DNA of 64,000 nucleotides from Chrysomallon squamiferum (GCA_012295275.1 CM022673.1:8403811-8467810); one strand, 5' to 3'. Counted from the stretch's first letter, positions 24,662-37,504 are shown. Numbers and translations are program-made. The notes: generated by a model not told the origin, from the letters alone.

Positions 24662-27600
24662 ATTAGACTGCCGTTCTCTCAACTTACCTCACCGGTGCTA
24701 TTACATTCTTTGTCTCACATATCGAATTATTTAAACACGCTATTCATTATTTAAAAAACAAAACTGTTCATCGCCAATTTTCAATTATGTTATTACGTGG
24801 CCTAAATGTTCTGCCGTAGATATCATCTGAAAACTATGTAATCTGTGCCATCAGCCTTAATAGCGATGAATTATTATTACACGTGATGACAGTTTGATGC
24901 ATTTTCTGTAATCTAGCACGCGGACACACGGGCAGACAAATGCTTGGTACTTCTACTCTCAAAACCTGGCGATCGATACCGAATCAAAAAGCAAAGACTG
25001 CAGTTTCAGTTTTTCTGTTAAGGCGAAATTACGTCTAAAAGTAACTAAGAGACAAAGTGTTTTACACCTACAGCGTTCACAGAGGAAAGAAAGGAATAAG
25101 AAACAATGCGAGCAAAAAATAGAGAGAAGTGGATCAGAAAGGCAGAGAAAATGAAAGAAGAAAATATAACTTAAACAAAAAAAGAAAAAAAAAAAAATTG
25201 GACACGCAAATTTGAAAACAAACTGGAAGAGAAGATGATTATAAATAACTAAATAGATTATATATACATGTAGACGTGAAGAATTTTTTTTTTCTGTGAT
25301 ACTAAATTTCTTGAAAATCTTTTGAAACAAAGGAATATATATGTCTTAAAAATAAAACAAACTAATAATTATACGTTACCTAATTCGTTATACTATCTCT
25401 CTGTGCTTTCCTCCCCTCGAAATAAAACATCAGTGAATAACAAAAAGACAGCATGTTTTTTTTTTTCTTGTTTTTTTTTCGTCAAGGAACAAAATTGAGA
25501 CGTGAAATCCACGTTTCCCCGAAGACTAGTCCACTCGACAACTTTATAAGGAACTATAATTTTCTAACCTTATGTCTGTTATAACTATACAACAGAGAAG
25601 GCTTTTGCATAACCTTGTATCCACACCCACGCACTTTGCTAGGCCAATCTTCAAAGTCCCACACATTGCAGCCATTCAAAACAATCCGCGGATTCCCAGG
25701 TCGAAATTAAACGCCCATGAATGGCAGCATAATCTTGGAGATCATTAGAATATATGATCACAATACAAGAATGAATGGCACACGATAGATGCTACTGATA
25801 TACGAATTATTTATCTTATCCTTTTATCTTCAGAAGAATGGTACCTCTCAAAAATGAAGAATAAAAGACTTCCGTGCATACATTTCGGTTTTTTTTTAAA
25901 GAACATTTCTCTTATTTTCCATATCTGTCTTTCTCTTGTTCGTTATGGCCTTCTAACCAGTTTGTATTTGGTTTTAAAATATCAGCGAAAAAACATATAA
26001 ATTATTTTTTTTCCCTTCAGACGCATAGACTGAACATGTTTTTTTTTAAGCAGTGTTAGACAACAATTGTTCTTTTAGAACTGACAATGAAAATACCCAA
26101 GTCTCTTACAAATCTTTGTTTAAAATATTTCTGAGTATAACTCAGCCTTACTGTATGTATAAGATATACAATATTTATTACCTTTCGATTTAACAGTTCA
26201 GAAGTTAATTAAGAAAGGATATTTTTTCATGATTTTGAGCTTTCTTAGGAAACAAAAATAAATAAACAATAAATAAATAAACAAAAATAAAAATAATAAA
26301 TTTAAATATTTCCTTATGTAAAGTTTACCTTCTTACAATTGTATATTTTTACTTCAATGATTATACAAAGTCTTTAAAACGTTCTTGTATATTACTTTGT
26401 TTTAAATTTTAAAACGAAATAGTTGTAGAACAAAACAAACACTGAATTCCTCTTGCAGCTGATAACAATACCAAAGTCAAATGAAGCATTAACAGTTTAC
26501 CTTAATCATTTTATTGCCTATATCTCATGTTTGTTCTTTGCAGTGACATAGCAATGCGGATATCGTGACTCATTGTAAAGACATTATGGACGTCCTTTCC
26601 ATTTGTAAAAAAGCTGACATCTGAATATTGTGTCAGTTTGCGAAAAGATGGTTTGTAGTCTGAATAGCTTGAGACAGTTTGTAAATAAATATTCCATGGT
26701 TAGCCTGATTATTTTAGAACGATATCGATTTCATTATCTTCTTCACTAAAATCCTGGTATTTCTGGTACGAATATATTAATAAAGAGACACATGTAGTGG
26801 ATTCTGTTTTTGTAAAAGTAAACGGATTCAGAACTTATTTCAAGACATTATTTTAATTATCCTGATTACTTATACAAAAATAGATTACGGATTTACTGAA
26901 TTTTCAAAGTCCTGCCTGTATTTTTCAAAAGATCCTGTTTAAAAAGATAAGAAATTATGGATTTTTTGCTTATTTATTTATTTTTTTTAGTCATGATTCT
27001 CTAATTATTTTGTAAAATAAAGGTCTTTAATTAATTAATAGACTCACAAACACAGAAACTAAGAATAAACAAAATGAAAGCAAGAAAACCATATTTAAAC
27101 GATCTGAAACAAATGCAGAAAGTTGTTTAGAAATAAAATAGTGATATTACAGGTACCAAATCTTTTATCCGTGAAACATGCGGTAGAAAATGATTTGGAT
27201 TTCTTCAGCAATGATTACATATACTTAACACATAAAATAAACAATGAAACAACATATAACAGATATCTAAACCCTCAGTACGAGCTTTTCGTGAATTACA
27301 TAACAGATCGCTTCTAGTCTGATATACTGGTAAGAATGCAAAACAACCTATCGGTTTATTATAACAGAACACGTGTGTATGCAAATCAAATACCCATAAT
27401 CAAATGAAAAAAAAAAAAAAAAAAAAAAAAATGAGTTTTATACTTTCAAAGATCCAAGTGTGAAGATAAATAGTGAACACAATGAATGGAAATAAATCTT
27501 TCTTTCTTAGAGAGCAAGCTGCGGAGCTCTAAATTAAATTAGGAAATTACCTCGAAAGAAATAATTTATTTCCTTTTGGCGACACGTTATGTGTGAATGT

Positions 27601-28079
27601 CATTTAGTGAAGCACCGAGCCACCTTCCGCCCCCGCGCGGACCCACACTGGTGAAATGACACATGGACTGCAAAGAGGATCGATATATCGGTTGACAGGC
27701 AAGGATAATCGATGCCACACGGCAATTTTACTATGTCAGTTTGTCAACATCGTAATGGCACCAGAAGCAAAGAAAAAGGAAAAGATTTGTTTTAACTAGA
27801 CTCCAGTAAACTGCATAATCTGGAGAGAGAAAGAAATGAAGATGGGAGGAAGTTATAAAGAACAAAATAAAATAACAACGGGTGGATGGGGGAAAGGGGG
27901 AAAATGAGAGAAAGAAAGAAAGAAAAAAGTTAGATAGGCTGAGAAATTAAAGAGATAAAAAGAAATAATGTTATTTAGAAAATCGGAATGTGTAGAAAAA
28001 GATATATATTGTGACGCATTTGAAACGTATTTTAATGCACAGTTTTATGTTTTCATGCTTGTTATTAAAGACTACGGGC
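24662..28079. other. Intergenic AT-rich, no gene seen
   Basis: Mainly unique AT-rich DNA with a poly(A) run at 27405-27431. The frames at 24959-25330 (-) and 27123-27317 (+) are AT-driven and show no domain. The GC-rich island at 27585-27735 is listed separately. Confidence 0.6.
27585..27735. other. GC-rich island, candidate conserved noncoding element
   Basis: A sharply bounded GC-rich segment (CCTTCCGCCCCCGCGCGG core) is embedded in AT-rich DNA. It is flanked by homeodomain-like AATAATTTATT on the left and a GATCGATATATCGG near-palindrome on the right. No coding frame with splice sites was found. Confidence 0.25.
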
Positions 28080-28083
28080 GGGG

Positions 28084-28151
<68 letters not shown>
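28080..28151. repeat. (GA)n microsatellite
   Basis: An uninterrupted GA run of about 33 units after a G run. Confidence 0.95.
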
Positions 28152-28154
<3 letters not shown>

Positions 28155-28371
28155 CGGGAATGCTATTATTTTTCACTTTTTTATTAACAGCAAGGATCTT
28201 TAAAGGCATTTTCTCATAGACAGGAAAATAAACACGTAGTAATTGGAAGGACTGATCAACTGATAATTTTCGCCTCACCCCTTTAAGAATGTGTCAGACA
28301 AACTATGAGAAAGCAAAAGAATGAGTAAGTGCGATTAAAATAAATAAATAATCTAATGTATGTATGCAGAT

Positions 28372-28373
<2 letters not shown>

Positions 28374-28416
<43 letters not shown>
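28374..28416. repeat. (CA)n microsatellite
   Basis: About 21 uninterrupted CA units. Confidence 0.95.
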
Positions 28417-28418
<2 letters not shown>

Positions 28419-28607
28419 GAAATAAAAAAGGAAAAGAAAAAGAAATAACCTAGCAGATGAATAATGGAATAAAATATGATAATCACCTACTTATAACATT
28501 AAATTCCTGGTATATAATCTTTTGTTTGTGTTAGTCTATCAGATAATCAGTTAGAGAAACTAGAGTTTAAAACAGAAATTCATTTCTTTCATTAAATTTT
28601 ACTGCTA

Positions 28608-28690
28608 TCCGGTATCTGGATCAGATCTCACTATTTACGGGGTTAAAAGCGACGAGCTTAACCTTTACTCAACGAGCTATTACGGATAAT
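28608..28690 (-). repeat. Degraded tRNA-Lys-like segment, probable SINE remnant
   Basis: On the minus strand an A-box-like TAGCTCGTTGAGTAAAGG is followed by CGCTTTTAACC (a TTT anticodon loop, as in tRNA-Lys). A weak B box, AGTGAGATCTGATCC, comes next. The outer TATCCG and CGGATA are exact complements, like an acceptor stem. The inner stems are poor, so it is not a working tRNA. Octopus and squid SINEs derived from tRNA-Lys are known, which makes a SINE head the likeliest origin. Confidence 0.4.
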
Positions 28691-29208
28691 AACAAATAGA
28701 CAACTTTACCAGCCATTAAATAGAAGAGGGTTTCGTTGAAGCGCACGGATAACTTGAGGCAGTTATCTGACTTCTTAATTTAAAAAAATATGCAGAGATG
28801 TGAAGCAAATGTCCGTTTATTCGAAGATCGAACGGTGTTTGTTAAAAGAAGAGCAAAATGAAAAAGGTAAAAAAAAAATCCACGGAAATTAATTTGCATT
28901 TCCAGCAGTCTACATTGATAATTCTTTTTAATTACCATTATTAGTTGTTTGTTGTTGGGTGTGTTTGTTTTTTTTTCTTGTTCTTTTTGTTTTTTGTTTA
29001 TTTGTTTGTTTTATTATTTTTAAAATTTATTTAAAGTTTTTGTTTTTTTAAATTTTTAAAATTTTAAAATTATTTTTAAATTTTTATTTAAAATTTAAAA
29101 TTATTTTATCGTTTCTGTTTTTTTTTTTTTTTTTTATATTATATTATATTTATATATATATATATAAAAAAAAAAACCCATTAACTTCGTTTCTTTTTGC
29201 AGTAAATA
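28691..29208. other. AT-rich intergenic sequence, no gene seen
   Basis: Unique AT-rich DNA ending in T-rich and TAAAATTTTA-type low-complexity sequence at 28960-29170. Confidence 0.6.
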
Positions 29209-29335
29209 ATTGCAGATAGTGACAAAGTTAAGAAACAGCTATGATCTCTTATCTTTCTGTGAGGTTGTTACAGAGAATCAGGACTGGGTCTACTTCAGCT
29301 GTTAACGAGTGGGTTGAGTAGGGGGATAAGTGTTT
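29209..29335 (+). repeat. Left arm of a ~130 bp inverted duplicate pair
   Basis: Starts ATTGCAGATAGTGACAAAG and is the reverse complement of 30391-30522 at about 90% by eye. The arms are separated by ~1.06 kb containing a (TATG)n array. No target-site duplication is evident, so a simple TIR transposon is not demonstrated. Confidence 0.75.
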
Positions 29336-29482
29336 TCTGGCAAGTTAAGTGATCTAAGCAATTACGATTAAGGGTAGAACGTTGTTCACATATGCTATCG
29401 AAATGCTATGTTCCAGATTTTCCATTTCGTTTTAAACAGTCGTGTTCATATATGTGTGTTTTATTTATGTGTGTGTATATAT

Positions 29483-29565
29483 GTGTATGTGTATGTATGT
29501 ATGTGTGTATGTATGTATGTATGTGTGTATGTATGTATGTATGTATGTATGTATGTATGTATGTA

Positions 29566-29598
<33 letters not shown>

Positions 29599-29692
29599 GT
29601 GTATGTATGTATGTATGCATGTATGTATGAATGTATGTATGTATGTATGCATGTATGTATGTATGTGTGTATGCATATATGTATGTATGTCT
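29483..29692. repeat. (TATG)n microsatellite between the inverted arms
   Basis: About 50 TATG units mixed with TGTG, CATG and AATG variants. The long Met-Tyr-Val-Cys frames and the His-Thr frame on the opposite strand are artefacts. Confidence 0.95.
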
Positions 29693-30105
29693 GTGCGTAT
29701 GGTTATACGTATTTAATTATTTATGTAAATATGTGTTTGTGAATGAAATGGATATTGAAATGTTGGATACATAATAAATTAATAAATAGACGAAAGACTG
29801 AACGCAAGAATGAACGAATGAATAAATGAATGGATGCAGTTATTTTAACAAGGAGCTAACAGTAACACTGCAGAATATATAAATTTCTAGAGATTATGGC
29901 TGGCTGCTGCTGTTGTCAAGGTGTTGACTGAGAACACAACGTCACCCGTTTGAACCGTCTGGCGTGACGTGCAGTTATCACGAGGTCAAGTTATGGGAAA
30001 CAACAGCTGGTTTTCGTGACTACCTGATATCGATAGCCGTTCATTCACAGCAAAAATTCTTTACGGAAAGAAAATGAATAATTTGTTTTACAAAGTTATT
30101 TGAAG

Positions 30106-30138
<33 letters not shown>

Positions 30139-30390
30139 AAGTCTAGACAGAATAGAAAATTCATGATTATTCATTTTGAATATTCAGTCAGCTTGAAATA
30201 TGTGAATGTTATTTATGGAAATATAAGAATAATATTATTTTATAAATACATATTTTTTTTTTTTAGCTTAAAGATGTTGTCATCGTCATCACTAAAATAG
30301 ACTCTAACTTAAATATAAATAAGTAAATGTCAGTAACACGAGAACCACATGGATTAAGAAAAGGGAAACCTTGTTGGAAACCAGTGATTG
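29693..30390. other. Segment between inverted arms, no gene seen
   Basis: Unique sequence with a poly(A) run at 30104-30136. A GC-richer stretch at 29900-30040 shows no coding frame. Confidence 0.55.
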
Positions 30391-30522
30391 AAACACTTAT
30401 TCCCCCCCCCCACTCAACCCACTCGTTAACAGCTGAAGTGGATCCAGTCATGATTCTCTTTAACAACCACACAGAAAGATAAAAGATCATAGCTGTTTCT
30501 TAACTTTGTCACTATCTGCAAT
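30391..30522 (-). repeat. Right arm of the inverted duplicate pair
   Basis: Read on the minus strand it matches 29209-29335, including AGATAGTGACAAAGTTAAGA and CAGCTGTTAACGAGTGGGTT. It has an expanded C run (C10 on the plus strand) where the left arm has G5. Confidence 0.75.
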
Positions 30523-30641
30523 GATTTCGTAACACTCTTGAATTTTATTTAGAAGTATAGCAAATTTTATTTCGTTTTCATTTCACCAAGTGACGGTTGC
30601 CTAAGAATTTTATAAATAAATTGCACGTGATAAAATAATAC

Positions 30642-30723
<82 letters not shown>
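30642..30723. repeat. (AAT)n then (AAG)n
   Basis: About 10 AAT units pass directly into about 17 AAG units, a typical compound triplet repeat. Confidence 0.95.
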
Positions 30724-30724
<1 letters not shown>

Positions 30725-31096
30725 CGACAACAAAGAAGAAGAATAGTATAGATATGTCGTAACTGTTTCATTCAGAATAGCGGTTCCCAGCCTTACTGGA
30801 GTCCAAAAGCTGTGTTAAAAGTTTTAAAGGGCTCAACTCTACAATGCATAATTATTCACAATGAGTTTGGTAAAAAAAATATATATATATTTATATATAA
30901 ATAATACCCACTGACCTTCTAATTCCAAACAATAACAATATGATGATCTGCATGATCCCTCTAACTGCTGTTTCTAATTAAGAAACAAACAAAAAAACAC
31001 TTCCTTACACAAAAAACATAATTAACAGTTTAGAGCCCACGCACAGTCCTGTGGCCATGACTTCCAGTGTTATGTCAGTTGTGTGTGTCTAAAGCT

Positions 31097-31146
31097 AAGG
31101 TGGGCGGGGGCAGCTGAACATACCTGTGAAGGGTGCTATAAATAAA
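31097..31146 (+). promoter_or_regulatory. GC box and TATA-like box, weak promoter candidate
   Basis: GGTGGGCGGGGGCAGCTG (31099-31116) is followed 20-odd bases later by GCTATAAATAAA (31135-31146). The arrangement resembles a core promoter on the plus strand, but no open frame with coding character follows. Confidence 0.2.
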
Positions 31147-31266
31147 ACTTTTTAAAAAAAAGTCGAATTAAAGGCACAGGGTCCACGCTATTAAATTTTA
31201 TGACCGTTGTTGAGAAAACGTTAACAAAAAACAGCAGTACCAACAACAACAACAATGATATCACCC

Positions 31267-31273
31267 GTAATAA

Positions 31274-31350
<77 letters not shown>
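31267..31350. repeat. (AAT)n then (GAT)n
   Basis: Compound triplet repeat giving the Asn and Asp runs of the 31200-31469 frame, which is an artefact. Confidence 0.9.
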
Positions 31351-31352
<2 letters not shown>

Positions 31353-32195
31353 AATTTAGTACTCATACAAAAGTACCACAAGGTATATGTTTCATGTGAA
31401 CAGTTTATAATTATTTCTGTATGTATGTGTCTAAATGTTATAAATATAATTATATTATTAGATGAATGATCTCTCTCTCTCTAATAGATACACATATGTA
31501 CATATACATACACACACACACACACACACGCACACGCACAACCACATATATATATATATATAACCAACAAGGGACATTTTCTGGAGAAGCATCAATGAAC
31601 AGATTCCAAAGGCAACATTACTGTAGTTAACAGTCTTAGTCATGAATACATTTATCGTTTTCAGTTCCTCAGAGACTATCATATCGCTTCTACTATTACA
31701 ATTACGCGATACTTGATACAATCAATTTACAAACAAAACAAGGATGCACGTTCTTCGCAAGTTGGGAGTGCAATGACCTTAGTTCGAACTAAAAGGTTAT
31801 AGGTCAGCAGGTCACTGTGTCGAACGCAGGACGATCATTTTAATTGCGTTCGTGACTTGTTTATGATTTAACAGTCCAGAGAAAAAAACGCTGTATTAGC
31901 AATATTCACTGCAATAAAACCTTAGACATGACGAAATGGAGCAATATATGTCACTGGCGATGTGCATGTAAAAATATTACACGAACAACGAAAGCATTTA
32001 ACGACGGCAGTGTGTGGCACTGATCGGTTTTTGCACACCTAACAACAGTTCAGTCGTTTTCTGGCCAAAGCACACCAGCCAGAATCTGTCTGTCCACTGA
32101 TCTGAAAGATACGTGCTAGCTGTGATAATAAAATAACCATTGGCCCAGTGTTGTGATACTTTTGTGGAACTAAATCCACAAATATGAAAGAAAAC
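31351..32195. other. Intergenic, no gene seen
   Basis: Contains (CA)n and (TA)n at 31505-31562. A perfect 14 bp palindrome, TTAGTTCGAACTAA, lies at 31779-31792. The remainder is unique without coding signal. Confidence 0.55.
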
Positions 32196-32473
32196 AGCAG
32201 CAGCAGCTGTAGTAGTAGTAGTAGTAGTTGTTAGTAGTAGTAGTAGTTGTAGTAGTAGTAGTGGTAGTAGTAGTAATAGTAGTAGTAGTAGTTGTTGTTG
32301 TTCTTGTAGTAGTATTAGTGGTGATGGTAGTAGTAGTTGTTGTAAAAGTAGTAGAAGTAGTAGTAGCTGCTGTTGTAGTTGTAGTAGTAGTAGTGGTAGT
32401 AGTAGTTGTTGTAATAGTAGTAGAAGTAGTAGTAGCTGTTGTTGTAGTAACGGTAGTAAAGTAGTAGTAGCAA

Positions 32474-32519
<46 letters not shown>

Positions 32520-32559
32520 TGTTGTTGTAATAGTAGTAGTTGTTGTAGTTGTAGTAGTA

Positions 32560-32598
<39 letters not shown>

Positions 32599-32599
32599 A
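32196..32599. repeat. ~400 bp (AGT)n-type triplet array
   Basis: AGT/GTA triplets are interspersed with TTG and GGT variants over ~400 bp. The frames at 31998-32747 (-) and 32228-32464 (+) are low-complexity Thr, Leu or Val artefacts, although the first runs on beyond the repeat at both ends. Confidence 0.9.
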
Positions 32600-33378
32600 T
32601 ACTAACAATAATAGAGCAAACGGTGTTCTTAAAAGTACAATTATTAACTTCAAAGACTAACAACTGGGTGACTACACCTTTAACGGCGGTCGCCACAAAA
32701 CCTGCGGAACTAACGTCAAATAAATCCCCGTATTCCACCCCAAACAATGAGCATAATTAAAAGATCACCGAAAGCGAAGCACAGAACATGCCCAGTGGCG
32801 CAAAAATGATATTAGATGCCCATCTACATTTTAAATTAATTAACACGGTAAAATCCCATGCATATATCTGAGTTCAGATTTCAACCTTTATAGAATTTTG
32901 AATCTCTTGGCTTTCATAACGGCTTAGATTGTAAATGCGGTTTTGGGGTCGGGGCGTACAAGTAAATCTCATAACAAGAGAATTATTTGTAATAAAGAGT
33001 TCTAGTGTCGTCTGTGATAATATAAATATTTATGTATATTAAAAAGTTAATTTTATAATTACGTTCGCTAACAGTGATAAGACGTGCCGTTAGTGAGATT
33101 ATTAATTTTGTCTCTAAAGGATTCCGATGTTCGCGCGATGAAAAAAAGAGGGTGTGGTTCCTTCTGTCAGCCTGCGTCTATGCTTATTAAGTTTCATTGT
33201 TAAAGTGGACCTTTGGTGACATTTATAAATGGTTTAAATATATTTTGCATAATTGTAAATTATTGTTAAATTATTCCGATGATCTAAACTTTGTTAATAG
33301 TTAAGTTTGGCAAAATTAACCAATGAAAGATGAACGTTAATAAATAATAATAGATAAGTATTTTTAAGTGCTAAAACT
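32600..33378. other. Intergenic unique sequence, no gene seen
   Basis: AT-rich unique sequence. A GC-richer portion at 33125-33235 holds AAGTGGACCTTTGG (nuclear-receptor-like) and CATTTATAAATGG (MEF2-like palindrome); any function is inference. Confidence 0.5.
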
Positions 33379-33498
33379 AAAATAAAAAATAATAAAACTA
33401 CGTAAATATGTACATGAACAATAAAATAAAAAATAATAAAAATACGTAAATATGTATATGAACAATAAAATAAAAAATAATAAAACTACGTAAATATG
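33379..33498. repeat. 44 bp minisatellite, about 2.7 copies
   Basis: The 44 bp unit (AAAATAAAAAATAATAAAAC, then TACGTAAATATGTACATGAACAAT) recurs with one or two changes per copy; the CGTAAATATG core falls at 33401, 33445 and 33489. Confidence 0.85.
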
Positions 33499-33539
33499 AT
33501 TCTGAATTTAGATCATCTTGTTCCCTCAGAAACCGATAA

Positions 33540-33571
<32 letters not shown>

Positions 33572-34852
33572 TCTCTCTCTCTAATCTGGACATGAATGCT
33601 GAATCATTCTTGAATACAGTCCGCTAAACCATTGACATATAACCCCAAACCGGGTCAAATCAAGGTCACTGACATTTTTCCTGAGCACTTTAGAGAGAAA
33701 GAAAGAATGAATAGTAAACACTACAATAACGAATAAATATCATGTTATTGAATAGGCTTTTTATACATTCGATTTTTTTTAAAGAGCCATTAGAGAAGGC
33801 TGAATAAGAACAATAATCTATGCCTGTGTATCAAATATAGCCGAGTGTTTTATATATATATATATATAAATATAAACACCTCTGGCAACATATCATAATC
33901 TACTACTCTTATCGACTAAGCAACAAGTCATTTCCTATATGCACCTTCCACCAAAGTGAAAAACACGTCCCATACTTTTCGAAAAGTTAACAGAATAGGA
34001 ATCAACTCGGTGAGTACATTTATAAAATCTAATACTATTACATTAGTTTGTTGGTTAGGTATTTAACGAACTGTTCGCTTCACACAAGAACATATTTAAT
34101 TAAACACGATACAGAAGAAATCACAGACGTGCTAGTGCGGTGACATAATTAACTGTACGTGGACCCGTTTGATGAAGATTTCAATGAGAATAGTGGCAGA
34201 ACAATTGAGACTGAACCGAGTACCAGGTCAATGAACTAGAACGTGAATCTATTACTGAGCTGGTGCAGAAATGTCACGTCAGTGTTGTCTCCGGACTCAC
34301 TTTTGTCGATGATACAAAGCCTGCTGTGCGTATTATTATTATTATTATTAGCTGGTATTGCGGTCTGTGTCTTGAGAGCCGGCCAGGACATCCTTCAACC
34401 GACGATTTCGGTCCATTATTCACTAATATGGAGGATTTTTAAAATCGAGCCCAGCGGTGTAATATATGTATGTACCCAGAGGCCAACCCACCGTTGTTAT
34501 TAACAAACACATAAATCTGAATTATCACATTGATTTTCGTGGATATCGACATAATGAAACTTTCTGGAATCCTCATGTCGTGTTTTGTGTTCGTTATATG
34601 ATTCGCACATTGATCTTTTCATCCATCCATTCAAATAGTTATCTGATCATGCAATCAAGTAGACATTTTTTTTGTTGTTTTTTTTTGTTAGTGTTGTTTG
34701 TTTTGTTTTTTTGTTTGTTTGTTTTTTTGGTGTTTTTGTTGTTGTTGTTTTACAGGAATATGCACACAAACATAAATTAATAAATAAATAAGTAAGTAAA
34801 TAAATAAACGTATAAGTATTTATGATTAAATGTACGTACATCAGTCCAGACA
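33499..34852. other. Intergenic, no gene seen
   Basis: Contains poly(T) at 33545-33572 with a short TC run, (TA)n at 33853-33868 and T/G-rich sequence at 34660-34755. The hydrophobic frame at 34243-34503 owes its Leu run to a TTA repeat at 34329-34351 and has no domain. Confidence 0.6.
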
Positions 34853-34853
34853 C

Positions 34854-34884
<31 letters not shown>

Positions 34885-35048
34885 ATGTATGTACATGCAG
34901 ACATAAATACATACACAATAATACATACATACAGACAGACATACAGACATACAGACATAGAGACATATAAACATACATACATACATACATACATACATAC
35001 ATACATACACACACATACATTCATACATATATACATACATACATACAT
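34853..35048. repeat. (CA)n followed by (CATA)n
   Basis: CA run at 34853-34881, then CATA/CAGA tetramers at 34921-35048. The frames on both strands are artefacts. Confidence 0.9.
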
Positions 35049-35199
35049 ATATGTAAACTCATACAGAAAATCAGGAAGACATATAAAACTAAAAAACTGG
35101 CAGACTAAATGACATCCATCGAAAAAAAAAACAGAGAAAAAAAAAAAAGACTGAGAACAGATATTTGATGTATACGATATACATATTAATTTTCTCCTT

Positions 35200-35237
<38 letters not shown>

Positions 35238-37320
35238 TTTTATTTATTGCATCTGCTTTTTGACATCATCTCCACGCTTCTATTATTAACCCAGCTATTC
35301 TCTTGATCGTCTTTCACAAAGACGTGTTGGAAATTATTCGTCCGCCCACATTTCTGTCTTCATACATTTTGATATATACCAACTTGATATCGCTACCTCA
35401 TCGGCTGTCACGTTCGAGGCAGTACGCCACAGTCAAACAGTCGTTCTAACTAAATTAATCATGGCTCTTATCTATACGCAACTTTCACCCACGACTGTTT
35501 GAACAGGAGGCGACTGATTTCATCTCAGAAATAAAATAACACATACGCCGCTCTCGTTACAGTAGTGGGGCAAAAGTTTGCAACTTTTCCCTCATTTGAT
35601 TAGTGTTACTAATTTAGGAAATAGACCAATTTAGAGGATCAGAAAAAGAGACAGAGAGTCTGTTATACAATATGCTTGCACTCAAGTACATATGGATATA
35701 TATACACACAAATATACGTCATATGCATGTGTACAGACGTAGATTAACATACATGTTTATAGACACGCACGAAGGCACACATACATATATATATATATAT
35801 ATATACGAACGTCCGAACATATCACACATATAGCTATGAATAGAGCTGGATCTTCATTTTTGCTATTTCCATCGATTTCCCATTCCACCAAATGCCCTCA
35901 ACTATTGTAAAAACTGTAACACTCTGTGACGTGGTGTGTATTGAAAATAATACCATTCCATTTGTTATTTTACGAAGTAAGGGTACTAATAAGCCTTACA
36001 TTACTATCCGCCTTTTTCGTTGTGTATTTATTTATTATTTGTTTGTTCTTGTTGTAATAACATATAACGTATTAAGACTATTATTAGGACTAAATGTAAA
36101 ATAGAATTATCCACTTCAGCATCTCTCTTCATTTACGAAAATAGCTGTATTACAAACAGATCGTAATGTGTTTTTTATTGTTTCTATTTAGGACTGGAGA
36201 ACTGAAAAATTTGCTTCATCACGCAGGTTTTTTTTTTTTACTTGGTTATAGACAAAATGACTACAGGAATGTAATGGAACTAACGACATTTCATACAGAT
36301 TGATGGAATACTAATAAATTTATGTAGAAGTGTAGAAAAATACGTTCATTCTTTCGGTTCTAACTAGTTCATAGACGACTGGTAATGTTTGCTAATAAAG
36401 GCCTCCTACGGACAATATCCAGTTACTGGTGTAAGTACATTAATGGACTGTGTAGTTTTACTATGTAACAGTTAATGCATAGTGATAGAAAAGTTAACAG
36501 AAGACGTGACTTCCAAACCACTGTGTTAATAAAAGTTCTTCTAAATATGAGATTGACAATCACTCACTTGTAAATGTGTTAATGCTCCTGGCAAATAATG
36601 AATGCTAATTTCATTTTATGCATGCTTGAATAACTTGTACGTTCCGTAACTTGTAGGACTGTTAACACAATGGTCGTACGAAAACAGAAGCTAGTGTAAA
36701 CGTCCCTACAAACCTGTTTTGAAGAGCAGTGAGTCTTAAACAGCTAATATCAGCTGAAAACTGCGGCATTAAAAACAACATAAATGAGCTCGTAGCACTA
36801 GTTTCAGTTTTAAAATGTATTTAAATATGTATGTATGTATGTATTTATGTTGTATGGATGTATAGATGAATGTATTTATGTATGTTTATAGACTAAGACT
36901 AGGTGGATGGATGGATGAAATGTATGTATGTATGTTTGTATGTATGTAAATCCCTGCACTCATTTGGGTCTTACTAATAAACCAGTTTTATGACATGGAT
37001 GCGTCAGATATATATCGTAAACAACAAACAAGACGCAGACTGAAATGTCGAAATTTGTTATTCACCGGATTCGGAATTTAATTAAGAATATTATTTGCAT
37101 ATAAGATTATATATCTTCTCGCTGAAACCGGAGGAAACCGTCACGACCGTTCTCTCCGTCTCGCTTGTTTACGATGGATTCAGCCTTGACACATAAAGAC
37201 GAAAATTAACTCTGTTTATTGCACATTTAGCAATCGAAGTTACTCGGTGCTTTCTGATGGCTTAATCACCATATGCTTGACACATTAACACACAGCAGAC
37301 AAGGGTCTGTAACCGAACAC
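35049..37320. other. Intergenic, no gene seen
   Basis: Poly(T) at 35206-35236, (AT)n near 35788-35806, and TATG/GGAT tetramers at 36826-36950. The GC-richer unique stretch at 35390-35530 includes AAATTAATCATGG and a GATA-type TTATCTA site, but has no exon. Confidence 0.55.
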
Positions 37321-37504
37321 GCTGCGATGTGGTGGCTTCTTCGTTTCACGGTATTTTTATAGTATGACGAAGAGTGGTAGAGTCTGGGTTCGAGTACCGG
37401 CCGTTTTTTTTTTTTTTTTTTTTTTTTTTTTCTTATTAATTTTCTTCTTCTTCTCTTCTTCTTCTTCTTCTTCTTCTTCTTCTTCTTCTTCTTCTTCTTC
37501 TTCG
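37321..37504. repeat. tRNA B-box-like segment, poly(T) and (TTC)n
   Basis: GGGTTCGAGTACC at 37388-37400 is close to the Pol III B-box consensus and is followed by CGGCCG, a 28 nt T run (37404-37431) and (TTC)n to 37504. A SINE remnant is plausible, but the A box is not convincing. Confidence 0.35.

Noticed and set aside
31998-32747. 249-codon minus-strand frame
   Set aside because: It is mostly Thr, Leu and Gln runs translated from the (AGT)n-type array. The non-repeat ends show no domain, start context or splice evidence.
34243-34503. Frame with a hydrophobic segment resembling a membrane span
   Set aside because: The Leu run comes from a TTA microsatellite and the rest shows no domain.
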